Origin: Corylus avellana
Lineage: Eukaryota > Streptophyta > Magnoliopsida > Fagales > Betulaceae
Assembly: GCF_901000735.1 (NCBI RefSeq)
Contig: NC_081545.1
Span: 18,050,758 to 18,114,757, forward strand
DNA length: 64,000 nucleotides
Direction of reading: 5' to 3'
Under the pieces are notes generated by a model. It was not told the DNA's origin. It did no database searches and was given only the letters and a program-made list of their open reading frames with translations. How positions within the stretch are numbered: the stretch's first letter is position 1; every line of letters starts with the position of its first letter. A program made the translations under genes and the position numbers. This document shows positions 32,681-44,601 of the stretch, piece by piece.

Positions 32681-33928
32681 TGTTGTGAGCTTAAATGTAC
32701 TCGCAAGCGCACGAGTCGTTTGCAATATAGCATGTGCAAGTGCGAGGTTGAATCTACAAGGAATTGCGTCGTGAGAATCAATTTCTATCTAAACTATTCA
32801 TATTTTAATCTAGTTCCAAATTTTGTCGTGCAAAAGTATAAACTAAATGAAAACTCATTGTAAATCAAATGAATAAAAATACTAAGGTTTCAGAATTCAC
32901 TTCACCAAATCTAAACAACATATCCTCGTATTTGCTCATACAACTGACAAACTATAAAACTCTATATGTTGTTAGATGTTTCATAAAAATATAGATTAAA
33001 TCATTCAATGAATCCACCCTTTTTAACAAATCACAATGAATACCCAATTGAAATCAAATTATCCAATGTGTCCATTTGATTTACGAATCACAATGAATAT
33101 CCAATTTCAATCGAATGATTCAATGTATCCGTTGGATGAAATACATCGAATATCCAACATTTAATACATAACAATCATAACATTCAATTAAGAGATATCA
33201 ATCAACTAATTGAACTGAAATATAACGCACTTTTATTCAAAATCGAAATTGTACGAACAAATAACGATAACATAATTGTTTATCAATGACGAAGCTTTAT
33301 CTTCAACCTTAGTTGAAGGTTTTAGCCTCTCATGGCTAAAAACAACATAATCAAATCAATTGAAAATATTAAAATGAATAACTTACAAAGGGAAATGTAC
33401 TCAGAGCTTAAGAACGACAAAAGGTCGAAAAATATGCTCTAAACGGTGCCTCCCAACGTATGTTTACAAAAGAAAAGAATGCTATAAATACTAAAAATGT
33501 AGGGTTTCGGCGCTGCCAAGTCAGGCTGAGTGCACTCGATCGCACACTAGGTGCGCTTGAGCGTACTGGGGCGTGCTTTAGGGCTCCTGTGGCGCAGTAC
33601 ATGGGTGTTGCGTATTCGGTTCTGGGCCAGGGTGCGCTCATGCGCTGCTGTCCCTGCTCGAGCGCACATGCGCTCGAGCGTAGACGTGCTCGAGCATAAG
33701 GCTTTTGCGCTCGAGCGCAGATGAGCTCAAGCGCCAATGTGGTCCGCTCGATCCCAACTTCAAAAGTGCTTTTCTTTAACTTCTTTGCATCTTCTACATT
33801 AAATCCATAGTTTACCCTTAGCAACCAGCAAAACACCAAAACTAACAAAAACATCAGAAAATAATAAAACTAAAGGTTTAGCAAATGCAAAATAAGGGGT
33901 CCAAATATACAATATTTGGCACTCATCA
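32681..33928 (-). mobile_element. Family-B LTR (5' LTR of the antisense element)
   Basis: 1,248 bp. On the minus strand it starts TGATGAGTGCCAAATATTG and ends CTCACAACA. It carries near-palindrome clusters at 33520-33755, and another cluster lies in the adjoining leader at 32305-32440. Its ends match the sense LTR at 29751-30907, inverted. Confidence 0.75.
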
Positions 33929-34596
33929 CAAGATGTAGTGTAAGTCCAAAGACTTAGTAAGTAAACCCATAGTTGGGTACGACATGAGCCAGTTTATAGA
34001 ATTAAACGTGCAATTTGGTAAAGATTTGTAAGATATGTTGTCTCTGTTAATACACCGTAAAAGTATTGTTTTGTTGATAAAAGATGGTGTACTTCCAGAG
34101 GCAATCGCTTAAGTATTTTAATGCAGAAAACTAATGCTTTTATAAGACATAACTATTATATATGGTCTACCCGAAATATTACTCATTCATAGTAGGGTTG
34201 GCGCTGTCCTGAAGGACCTGTAATACAATGCTGGTGCTCAGACCATTGTACGCTACCGCCCATAACACTAGCAATCCGATCGAGTCCAACCTCGGGTGGC
34301 CCACGTTACTAATGATGTACGTCATGTAGTGACCCACCTGTTAAAGCTGTGCCGTTCATGAAATAACCATTGGATCCAATGCCCATATAACACATCCATA
34401 CACGTTTGACCATAGAATCAAGTCTATATAGTAAGCACATGGCCATTATACAGCACGTACTGATGCACCATGTCATACAATGCATCCTATCAACCAATTA
34501 TTAAAGTAGTTACCAAGTTGTACAAAAATGTAGACATGCTCATATCATATGCGTGCTCAGTCAGCTCACATATTGCATGTTTTTAAGGAAAGCAGT
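33929..34596 (-). mobile_element. Tekay/Del-type LTR, antisense, left piece
   Basis: 34160-34360 matches 11690-11890 of the antisense LTR (TATGGTCTACC, then CTGTAATACAAT and GGTGGCCCA..TACTAATGATG). The rc of GACTTAGTAAGTAAACC near 33950 is the clade motif. The piece is cut at 33929 by the family-B LTR and at 34597 by a sense solo LTR. It resumes at 37654. Confidence 0.55.
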
Positions 34597-37500
34597 TGTA
34601 ATGCCCCAAGTTCTAGAGGCAGAGCGTCTGGGAGCAATTTCCATCATCTTTCACATTAAGTCTACTTACCTAACTCTATATAAATCTTAATAAAATTGCA
34701 AATCCTCCTTATGTCTCAAAATATAATATGTCTTTAACTAAAGTCTAATGTCAAATACCACAATATTTCAAATATTATGACTCCCATATATCTAGATAAA
34801 TTACTTGTCCAACTTTACCAAACATATACATCATAAATCCATCTTACCCTTATAGTGAAGATTATAGAATCATGTAGATTTATAAACCCAATTTTTGCAA
34901 GAAATTCCTAGTCTCATTCGAAACTTAAAATCCTTTCATTAATCATTAAACACCAACCACAAAAATCTCAAATGTACATAGTCTAGATATGAGGGTATGT
35001 GTAACTCAATACTCATGATGGTCAAATAATCATCCGGCTACTCCTATGACCATTATTTATATAATTCTAATAATTTTAATCTTAACCAATCTTAGCATTC
35101 TTTTCAAAGTCCTCAATATATCATCACTACGAATTTTCTCGTATCTTGAATTTAAGACATATCCTAATAAAACAATTTAAACTATATCAGTACGGAATGT
35201 ATATCCCTTTGTAAGAATCATAAATCCTACTTATCACAAGATTTATTGTAGTGTTAACAAGATCCACACTCTTAAAAATTTAATCCTCAAGTTACAAAAT
35301 ATTCTAAATCCATTCCATAAAAACTCTTAACCTTAGTTAGGACCTCAAAATCTCCTCTTAACCATTATTTGACAACGACATTAATCTTAGGTATGTAACT
35401 CATGCAAGTACTTCAATTCTAGATCCTTTATACCTTAGTCTTTAAATATCAACTTAAATGCAATCCTTTCAAGAGGTCGTTACTTACTTTACTACTTGCT
35501 GCACCACTAATAACATAATGAGAATCATTGATATTAAATAATCTATCCACATAAGAAAATTTTGACTACATCTTAATAGGTTCATGCCAAGACACCTAAG
35601 TGCTAAGATGTAAGCACTGCATGCCTAGTAAGCCCTTTTAATTGACACCTAGAGTTACAGCTGTTACTCAGCATGTTTTCCTTGCTTTCTCGGTGGACAC
35701 TTGGGTTTTAAGGTGTCCTTTTCTTAAGATATACTGGACACATGTCTTGTGGTACAGCAGGAGTTGAGTGCATGTGGCAAACATTTAAGGAGAGCAAATC
35801 CTCTCAATTGCTCACAGCTCAAGTGAGCATGAGAGAGGGAGGGATCTGAGAGGGTATGCTAGAGAAAAGAAAAGAGAAGAAAAGAAGGGAAATAGAGAAG
35901 AGAAAGAAAGAGGAAGACAAGAAAGAAAGGGGAGGAAGAAGAAAGAAAAATATGAGAACTCTCCAAGGTAATATTTTCAACTTCATATCTTTTAATGTTA
36001 GCTTTTGAAGAGTTTTCCGAAATTGGTTGATTGTTGATGAATTTTTAATGCAGTTAACAAATTTGATTCATGGGTGTCTCTATTGATGGATATTATTAAT
36101 TCATGGGTTTGTTGAACGAAATTGCGAATGAGTTTTGATTTGTAGTCTTTGGTAATAATGATTTTTGGGTTGTTAAGTGATAAGAATATTATAACCTGGG
36201 TGTTTTGGTGTAAAGCAATTGATTAGAATAAGGCTTTATTAGAGTTGGTTATTAGAATTCTATGGGAGGCATATAAATCAAGCATGGTAGGGTTTGATGT
36301 CATTGTAATGTTTTTTTTGGCTAAGGATAGACGATGGTGGGATAGAGATTAGAGTTAAAATCCTTAGCAACTAAAGTGATGCATGATTGAGACTTGTAAA
36401 CGAATTGCTGACTAAGGTACTTTTTACCTCCGTTGTAGGAATTATGAGTTGGATGCGAATTCAAAATAAGGGCATGCAATGCCAGGTAAAGGGACATAAC
36501 ACCAAAAACCCCAACAGATTTTATTTTAAATCTTTGAAAAAATGTTAGGGATTTTATAGAGAATCCACTTACATGACTTTCAATGGCACTTCCTTTCATA
36601 TTTTAATGCCAAGTTTTATTCAATCATATGTCATTGTTTAAGAATGTTATGTATTACAATTACCTCATTTTTATGAGTTATGCATTAATGTGATAATGAA
36701 TGAAAGGAGCTCACAAAGTTTCATGGTATATTGTGCCATTATAGAAGAGCTTACAAGATCATATGAAATGTTACATGTGCATTCATGTTCATAAATGTTT
36801 AACCCCAAGGCATGATTATAGTCACAATCGGTACCGCATGGGTAGCATGACAAGCACACCGAAAGACAGTTACGAGAAGGTGTGTGCTATCGGCCAGGTG
36901 GCCTTCACCTAGGGAAGTTTCCAACCTGGTAGCTCTCCCCTGTGATGACAAGATGAGCATATAGGTCCTTCAGGACAAGCTAACGTGTGCTGCTCATGGT
37001 AAAATTGCGGTGTCGGGTCAAAGGATAAAACATGATTTTCTTTTGAAAGAAAAGTAAAATGAAGTGCTTACTCATTTTATAATTAGCTATTCTTGCTTTA
37101 ATTGTAATCATTTTATTAATTATTGTTGTGCATGACTGAGATTATGGCATAAAAATCTGCATAGCATGTTTTATAGCATCTTGGTGTTGTGGCAACTTAC
37201 TGAGTTGTCGAACTCACCCCTTCTTCCTATACATCTTTTTCAGATTACCCTATATATCGTAGTACTGAGGACAAGGATACCGGTGGGCCTCTTAATTGTT
37301 AAAGACCCGATCATCGGGTCCAATGACTGGGACACTTAGGCTTATTGCCTTGTGGACTAGCAGGAGCAGTAGCAGTAGAAGTGTCTGGGACTCCATTCCA
37401 TAGAGTAGACCGCTTGGGACAAGCATAGACTATGTAACTTTATTGCTTATGAGATTATTGAATACTAGCACATTATGTATTTGTGATTTCATAATGAGAG

Positions 37501-37648
37501 TTTATAATACTTTGGTGATGTTATGTTTTTATGGTGATCATATGGTAGGAGATTTTTTTTTCTTTTATTTTTTATTTTTAATTTTTATTTATTAAGAATA
37601 TGTTGCAATTCTCCCAGTCACTCTACCTCTAGAACTTGGGGCATTACA
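34597..37648 (+). mobile_element. Tekay/Del-type solo LTR with perfect 5-bp duplication
   Basis: Begins TGTAATGCCCCAAGTTCTAG and ends with the exact reverse complement of that 20-mer. The match extends to 38 bp with three mismatches. The target duplication GCAGT is perfect (34592-34596, 37649-37653). ACTTACTGAGTTGTCGAACT lies at 37196-37215, a motif I associate with Tekay-type LTRs, in sense orientation. A GA-rich transcribed-looking leader is at 35830-35950. There is no gag or pol over 3,052 bp, so this is a solo LTR nested in an antisense LTR of the same class. Confidence 0.75.
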
Positions 37649-37653
37649 GCAGT

Positions 37654-37793
37654 CATAAATTTTTACTTACCTCGTGCGCTTGGTTGAGTCCTCCGACATC
37701 ACAATTTCCTGCTATAATGAAATATGACACATCGTTATGTGCAGTACTAGAGAACTTCTACAAGTAACGTACTAGGTCCTATCTAAGAGTATT
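37654..37793 (-). mobile_element. Tekay/Del-type LTR, antisense, continuation
   Basis: The sequence following the solo LTR continues the host LTR (TTTTTACTTACCTCGTGCGCTTGG, comparable in place to 12195-12235). It is cut by the MITE-like element at 37797. Confidence 0.4.
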
Positions 37794-37796
37794 CCT

Positions 37797-38719
37797 AGCA
37801 GACTCCATATAAGGGAGTCTATTCCTTATATGTAGGGAATATGTCCAAAAAATCACAAAAAATGTCCCACAGCAGATTCTCTAAATGGTTCCTTAACCCA
37901 TCAGATGCTACAGTGGAACCCAATGTATTGGGTTCTACTATAGCGATCCTTATGATTATTATATTGAAAAAAAAAATTCTCTCTCCTCTCTCCTCTCACG
38001 TCTCTCTCTCCCACCTCACCAAAAGGCCAAACGACACCAGGGTCTTCCACCAGTCAAACGCCATCTTTCTCTCTCACCCAGGTCCTTGCTCTTCCATAAA
38101 AGACTTGGTGTTTTTCATCAAGGACCTCTTTACAAGGTTACAAATCAGCGAGATCGAGTTCAAGAACAAATCTCTGGAGTCCTTGCTTCACCTCCTTGAT
38201 AGAGATGAGAAATCTGCAAGCTTGGTTGCCAAAGAAGGATTCACTTGCTGGATTTCAACCACAACAATTCGATTGTCTAGGGCCTCTGCTTCGTGTTCGA
38301 AGAAGGGGGTTTGGGGCGTCTGCTTCGGATTCTTGAGATTGAGTTGATGCCTATGAAGGAGAAAGCTTCAGCGGTGTTCGAGGCCATCACCGCCGATCCC
38401 ATCAGAGAGAAGAAAATCTAATCCAAAAAATTAAAAGAATCCAAAAAAAAATCAAATCTACCTCTTTTGGATTTTGAAAATCAAATCCAAAAGAACGAAA
38501 AGGAACCATCGGAGAGAAGAAAATATGATGGAAAGAGAGAAAGTTTGTTTAATAAATTAAAAGAATAAAATAAAAAAAGTAAAATAAAAAGAATAATATT
38601 TTAATGCTATAGGGAATGATTAAGGGAAGCTATTGAGGTGTATTTTGACATAGGGAAGCAAAAAGTAGTTTGGATCCTTAAATGTAGGGAAAATGATGAG
38701 GAAGCTCATGGGAATGCTC
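37797..38719. mobile_element. Tourist/PIF-like non-autonomous element carrying a gene fragment
   Basis: The left end GAGTATTCCTAGCAGACTCC and the right end (minus strand) GAGCATTCCCATGAGCTTCC form imperfect inverted repeats. TAA flanks both sides (37794-37796 and 38720-38722), the 3-bp TAA duplication of PIF/Harbinger elements. There is no transposase. The interior contains an ARM-repeat gene fragment (38062-38406). The right part is A-rich with repeated AATCCAAAA. Length 923 bp. Confidence 0.6.
38062..38406 (+). pseudogene. Captured ARM-repeat (armadillo) gene fragment
   Basis: In the frame open from 37841 the residues KDLFTRLQISEIEFKNKSLE, then SLLHLLDRDEKSASLVAKEG, form one ARM-like repeat. 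About 38250 the reading shifts, and the next frame gives FVFEEGGLGRLLRILE (about 38292-38340) and MKEKASAVFEAITADP (about 38353-38400), then a stop at 38419. This is the pattern of plant ARM-repeat proteins in which EEGG.GPLLR.LE is followed by a further helix. The upstream 37841-38060 codons do not look like the family. A frameshift and the short length make it non-functional; it lies wholly inside the transposon ends. Confidence 0.7.
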
Positions 38720-38722
38720 TAA

Positions 38723-39500
38723 CGAAAATGGGGTGTTAAACCCTAATATTACACATTTAGAGCTAAGGGGCGAATGACATGCTTCCTAGGCGAACGCTTG
38801 GCTCGAGAGCGAACATTCAACTAGTGAGTTAAGACTCTCAGTCAAAAGCTCCAAATTGTGTTTTGAGGCCTCTATCTAAAATTAAATAACACATCATGCT
38901 ATCATGTAACTTTAAGCAATAAAAGGAGGGTTTAAAACTCTTTGAAACATTCTTGGTTCTTGCAAGGAAATAGGTGCAAGGGCTTGTCAAGGCATCTTTA
39001 AAACTTGCAATACTAGTAACAACAATAAAAAGGCAAGAGGGAGGGGTCAAGAGATTACCTTAGAAGATAGTAAAGCATCAAACTCTCTTCCTTCTCTCTC
39101 CAAGTCACTTCTCACACTTGTTAGGGTTTTTCTGAGGTTGGGGGTGGCTGATGATCGAAGCGTAGAGCTTATATAGGGGTTTGGGGCGTGGCTTGCTCTG
39201 AAAAGGTGGAGAATGGGTTAAAATTGCTTTTCAGAGTGTCAACGAAAGTTTAGGTACTATTTGGGCAAACATTTGGGTACTATTACATGTTGGATTAAAG
39301 GGTGTAGGCGTACATTTTGGGATATTGTCCATTGGCTCAAAGATTGGTCAACGAACGCTCGTGGTGGTCCCCCTAGTGTACATTCGCACTATAGGTCAGG
39401 TGCGTACGTTCGATCAATGAGGGGTGGTTTTGGGTTTTGTTTAAAAACTCATGGGGTTGGGCTACTAATAAAGGGTTTTGGTCTTTTGGTTTAGGAAAAC
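38723..39500 (-). mobile_element. Tekay/Del-type LTR, antisense, motif-rich part
   Basis: Contains GGCGAACGCTTGG, GAGCGAACATTCAAC, AACATTTGGGTACTATT and GCGTACGTTCGATC (38785-39425), comparable with the motif cluster at 12377-13077. A TATA-like CTTATATAGGGG lies at 39168-39179. The LTR's outer end is not reached; a LINE tail begins at about 39502. Confidence 0.5.
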
Positions 39501-39501
39501 A

Positions 39502-41325
39502 TTAACATTTTTTTTATTTTTTTTTGTAGTAAATCATCAATCTTATTAAGATGGGTGTTTTGTCGAGCTATTACAAATCCAATACAAAACACACTATCAA
39601 ACCCTGCCCGAACTTTAATGATTTCCAACCGGTGTGCTTGTAGTTTGGTTTCCATTAAGAAAACCAGTTTAGGTCTCTTTTCTTTCACCAGATGGCAAAG
39701 GTCAACTATCCTGGTTCCCAATCCCTCGACAATACTCATTGCGCCTGGCGGGGCTGTTGAACAGTCGCCGCCTTCTCAATCTCATTTTGCTCATATGCCC
39801 GCCACTTCCCTTTCTTTCTAAGGTTGTCCTCTTCCTTAGATCTGCCTAGTGTCTTTGCCTTCCGAATTCTAGACTTAGACTTCACCACCGTATCCCTCAG
39901 TTGGGCTTTGTTACCAACCCGGGCTCCTTCTTTCCATGTCGGATTGCCTGCCCTAGGTTCACCTTCATGTTGCACTTGCATTCCACGTGCCAGTCTACTA
40001 GTTATGGCTTCAATATTCTCCCTTTCCTTTTCAACCCCCTCTGACATGGTTTTCTTTCCTAGAAGTCCTGTTTGTCTACTATAGGACCCATCCAGCTGGT
40101 ATGGGTGTATACCCTTCATAACTCCATAATTGTGGCTCACATTTTTATTCTTCCCCTCGACAAATCTTTCCATACTAGGTTGGCTCCCCTTACCTTCTGG
40201 ATGAGGATTTTCTCCGTGACTAAGGGCTGTTACCATCTTGGTAGCTCCTCCCGCATTAATCTATCCCGCCTCAGCTGGTGATTTAGTTGAATCATTAATG
40301 CTAGCATTACACTCCTGTATTCCTTGCATGGAATTCCGATTATTCGTGCTATGTAGATCCTCCTCAAAGGGATTGTCTTGTTTGGATGAAGGTTGCATCT
40401 CCCCTCGCAAGTGACCGTCACTTCCCAATTCCGCACTATCGTCGGAAGTCGTGATCGGTTTTTCACTGCGCCCCCTTTTCTTGTCCCACCGAGGGCCATA
40501 CTAATTCCTCGGTTCCTAACTACGCTAATTGCTACATTTCAAACACCCTAGCTCTCTATAGCAGATGATTCCACGCTGAAAATAGAACGTCGGGATTTTT
40601 TCATATTGGAATGCAATCCAACTCGAATTCTCCTTCAATTTTAGCAATCTACCCCATACAAGGGGCTTCAACACATTGACTTGGATTCTCACCCTCAAAT
40701 ACTCTCCCCATCCCTCTCCCTCTTTATTAGTGTCCTCATCTTCCACCTCCCCCACAAGAGAACCCAGTTTGATTCCCATCTCTCTATCCATACAAGCCAG
40801 AGGAAGGTTATACATCCTATCCTAGAAAGCCGCCACATTGAAATTCAGTTGGGTTGGTGGTGTGGTCCCATAAAAATCTACGACTGAGAACATATGTTAC
40901 CTTCAAAAACCCACTGCCTCCCTTCCATTACCTGATCCTTATCCCACGTGTTCAAAGTCAAGCAAACAGATATTTTCAAACACCCTAAACACCAAAGATC
41001 TAGTCGATTTCCATCCCCTAATCAAGGTAGATCTAATTGTTTCTTTTCCAATACTTCTTTTTGACATAAGTTTTCCCACCAGGCAGGATTTCCCCTTAAA
41101 AACAATACCAGTGAACTCCTCCTCGTGTACCTCTACTTCAATGCTTTCCTCCTCATATAGGTTAAAGTTGCCCCAAAGCTTCGTCAGATCTTTCACCATC
41201 CTCCCCCAGATACTATTCTCCCAATCTGCCGGTATTAAGCCTTCACGATCCTAGATTGGACCTGAAGAAAAAACACTCCTCCTCTAGGTTTTCCGTTGGG
41301 AGCCCTAGAGAGAAAAAGAAAATAA
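39502..41325 (-). mobile_element. L1-type LINE with ORF1 and internal deletion
   Basis: On the minus strand it begins with a leader at about 41325 (AGGGCTCCCAACGG), then ORF1 from ATG 41199: MVKDLTKLWGNFNLYEEE, a KDQVMEGRQWVFEGN segment (about 40930) like the DUF4283 part of plant L1 ORF1, and scattered basic segments to about 39740 with many stops. ORF2 starts at about 39740 (VEGLGTRIVDLCHLVKEKRP, then LVFLMETKL), the start of the endonuclease. After about 39600 it jumps to a 3' tail (AATAAGATTGATGATTTAC) with poly(A), seen as T-rich 39510-39531. Nearly all of ORF2 is deleted. Confidence 0.65.
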
Positions 41326-41481
41326 CATAGTACACAACCCTATTTATAGAGCTTTACATGTGATTTGAAATATTTCAAATATAAACATATCCCTTAAATT
41401 AGGGTTAAGGGATATCATCAAAATCTCTTGATTTAAGGAATACAAATCAACATTTATAACATGAATCACTACCGAAATATT
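41326..41481 (-). mobile_element. Copia-like LTR fragment hosting the LINEs
   Basis: The rc joined in place with 44747-44781 starts TGTTGGAAGAATATCTAAT and contains CTCTATAAATAGGGTTGTG (rc of 41334-41352), a TATA box in the usual position of a copia LTR. The LINE at 41482-44746 splits it. The 3' part is not identified. Confidence 0.5.
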
Positions 41482-41540
41482 CTTTTTATTTTTTTTTTAT
41501 TATTATTATTTTTTATTTTAAGAAAAGATTATGATCTTTA

Positions 41541-44515
41541 TTAATTCATGATAATTGCTTCCTCAAGGACAATGTCCTGCATACATAACGGAAAGTTCTC
41601 ATGCCATATTTGTTCTACCCCTATTGACAGCGCCAATTTGGCTAAAGTGTGGGTTGCCACATTGGCCCCCCTTTTAACATGAGTCACCTGCCATACGTGG
41701 AAATTGTTGAGCAATATCTTCACATCATTCAACACTTGTCTGTTCCTCCCCGAGCAGCTGCCCACTTGCTTTATAGCCTCCACCACCTCCTTTGCATCAC
41801 CCTCTAGCTCCAAATGAGATAATCCTAAGCTGGACCCCAGGACCATCGCATGCCATGTAGCTACCGTTTCTGTTGTGGTGGGATTGGTGATGAATTTTCT
41901 GGTTGAGCATTGCATAGCCAGAACCCGCCCCTCATGGTCCCTTTCTATTATGTCAATTCCCATTCTTTCAGCACTGATATCCAAAGCAGCGTCCCAGTTT
42001 AATTTAACAAAACCAAGGCATGGTAGCTTCCACCGCTCTGCACTCCTGTTACAATTGATCTCAACAGTGGGTGCTGTAATTTTCTTGCGTTGAGCTACTT
42101 GATCGTGCAACTCCACTTGGGAGCGTGCTGCACTGATTATATCTCTAGGAGAAGCGAAAGCACCCTTGAATACCACACTATTGCGCCGAAACCAAATCTG
42201 TCGAGCTACACACATCATCAACCTTAGTTCATCTTCGGACAATCTCTCCAGAAACATTTGAAAGATATTCAAGAACTCATCAACAACACTAGAGCACTTC
42301 TGTAGCTTCGGAGTACACTCCAGCCATACGTCTTTGGCAGCCAGGCAGCTCCAAAGGTTATGACCCACTGATTCGTTCTCCAGTTGGCAGATGGGGCACA
42401 GAGCATCAGGAGTGATTCCTGGTTTCAGCAGATTCTCTTTGGAGGGCAATATGTTGTTACAGGACTTCTAGTTAAACAGTTGCACCACACGTGGGCAATT
42501 CATCTTCCATATTGTCTGCCACATTCTGTTCATTATTCCTTCATTGGAGCATCCCCCTTGCTCTGCCATTATAAGCTCCTGTGCAAGATGATATGCACTA
42601 CGTACCGTAAAAATACCCTTCTTAGTACTCGCCCAAACAAGTTAGTCTTTTTGACGTTGGGGGTTGAGAACCATACTGCATATACGCTTAGCTTCATCCT
42701 CTGAGAATATCTCCCTTATCAACTCAAAGTTCCACCACTGTGTTGAATCATCGATAAGTGCTCTCACCGTGGCATTTTCATCCAATATTCGCACAGGGGT
42801 TTGTATCAAGCCCGAACTGGTAGAGTCAATCCATTTGTCACCCCATATTCTTATCATGTTCCCAACCCCAGCACGCCAAAACATACCAGCTTGCACTAGC
42901 TTTTTTGTACTCCAGATACTCCTCCACATATAGGATGGTTTACCCCCTAGTTTGGAAGTGAGAAACGACTCCTTGGAGAAATATTTCTTTTTAAGAACTT
43001 GGGCTGTCAGACTCTCAGGATGGTGCAAAATCCTCCATCCCTGCTTTGCCAATAAGGCCATATTGGAAAGCTCCAAGTCTCTGTAGTCCAACCCGCCCTT
43101 TTGTTTTGCCAAACCTAGTTTACTCCATTTCATCCAAGCAACTATGGATCCGCTATCCTGGTTTCCCCACCAAAATTTGGAGAACAAAGAATTAATCCCT
43201 TTGCATAAGGATTTTGGCAATTTAAAAACGCTCATAGTGTAGGTGGGGATGGCCTGAAGCACCACCTTCAAAAGCACTTCTTTACCTACGTGCGATAAGG
43301 ACCTCTCTTTCCAACCATTTATCCTGTCCCAAATGCGACCTTTGATGTTCGTAAAAGACGCCATCCGGGATCGGCCAATCATTGTCGGCAACCCCAAATA
43401 CTTCTCATAATGATAGGTTGGGTTTACCCCCACCATGGCAACAAGCTGGTCCTTGAATGTTTGGTTGGTGTTTTTACTGAAGAATAGAGAGGTCTTATCC
43501 CTATTTAGTTTCTAACCCGAAGCCCTCTCATATAGCTCCAACATTGCTTGTATATTTTCCAACTCTCGAAGACTAGCTTTGCAAAAGAGGACACTATCGT
43601 CTGCAAAAAATAAATGTTTGATCCTTGGTCCTCCTCTAGCAGTAGACAACCCGGTAATGATACACTCTTTCTCCGCTTTCCGCAACAAGTGGCTCAATGC
43701 TTCAGCACACATTTGCTCCAAGATATAAGACTTTTGTTGCATTGATGGAATTTTTGCCGTGCCGTTCTGCATGTCTCGACATTCCATGCCTCTTCTATGA
43801 TTTTATGGTAATCCTCATCCAGTGTCCAGCTCATTTCAAACTTAAAACCCCTCCTACCTATGACATGCCCTTGCAACCGGTCAGTCAAACTTAGCAGCAG
43901 AGGCTTATGGTCCGAGGATCGTGCAGTTAGGACCTTGACATTTGCTTCTTTAAACATATTGCACCATTAACTATTCGCCACTGCCCGGTCTAGCCTTTCT
44001 TTGATGAAACTTCCGTCTGAACTGCAGTTGGTCCAAGTGAACCTGGATCCCATGTATCCAAGGTCACTCAAGTTGGTCTGCTCGAGTGCAGTCCGGAAAA
44101 GCACCATTTGTCCTTCTCTTCGTGAGTTCGCACCCGATTTCTCACTTTGGTCCACAATTTCGTTAAAATCCCCTATGCATAACCATGCCCCAGGGGAATA
44201 GAATTTTAGATGTTGTAGTAATTCCCATGATTCCTTCCTTTTATTCCAGTCCGGATGGCCATAAAAACCAGTTAGTGTCCACTGTGTTCCAGAGGTCGAG
44301 TTCTTGACAACATCATGTATATGACGGCATGTATAATTTTTTATTTCAAGCTCTTCGGCCTCTCTCCATAATAACGCTAGCCCGCCACTCTTTCCCACCG
44401 AATCCACCATGAACATACCAGCATATCCCATCTTTACGCGGACCACCTCCATCTTCTTTTTATTCCTTTTTGTTTTCATGAGAAATAAAAAGTCGGGTTT
44501 CTTCTCCTTTACCAA
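41541..44515 (-). pseudogene. LINE ORF2: endonuclease, partial RT, zinc-binding, RNase H
   Basis: Endonuclease: WTLTGFYGHPDWNKR, WLCIGDFNEIVDQSE (about 44185) and RFTWTNCSSDG (about 44020); then ARSSDHKPLLLSL (about 43915). At about 43745 the frame jumps to the late RT (CAEALSHLLRKAEKE), skipping the early RT motifs. The active-site segment FFADDSVLFCKA is at about 43595. After a stop at 43513 and further sequence come YLGLPTMIG (about 43400), then FWWGNQDSG and GGLDYRDLE. The zinc-binding CPICQLENESVGHNLWSC is at about 42340-42395. RNase H: KLNWDAALD (about 42000), ETVATWHAM, ELEGDAKEVVEAI and HVKRGANVATH. The last frame (42449-41541) is intact for 302 codons. The product would nick DNA and reverse transcribe; this copy cannot. 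Confidence 0.85.
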
Positions 44516-44601
44516 TTGGTAAAGGTCATGAGCTGTTCAGAGGTTCCCAAGCCCCCGACAGTTCCAACTAATGAGACTCATATCTGTTGGCGGGGCTGCT
44601 C

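Noticed and set aside
33520..33755. Regularly spaced palindromic units that could suggest a CRISPR-like array
   Set aside because: The units are irregular in length and spacing, lie inside a plant LTR, and have no cas genes or leader. They are reported as a motif cluster instead.
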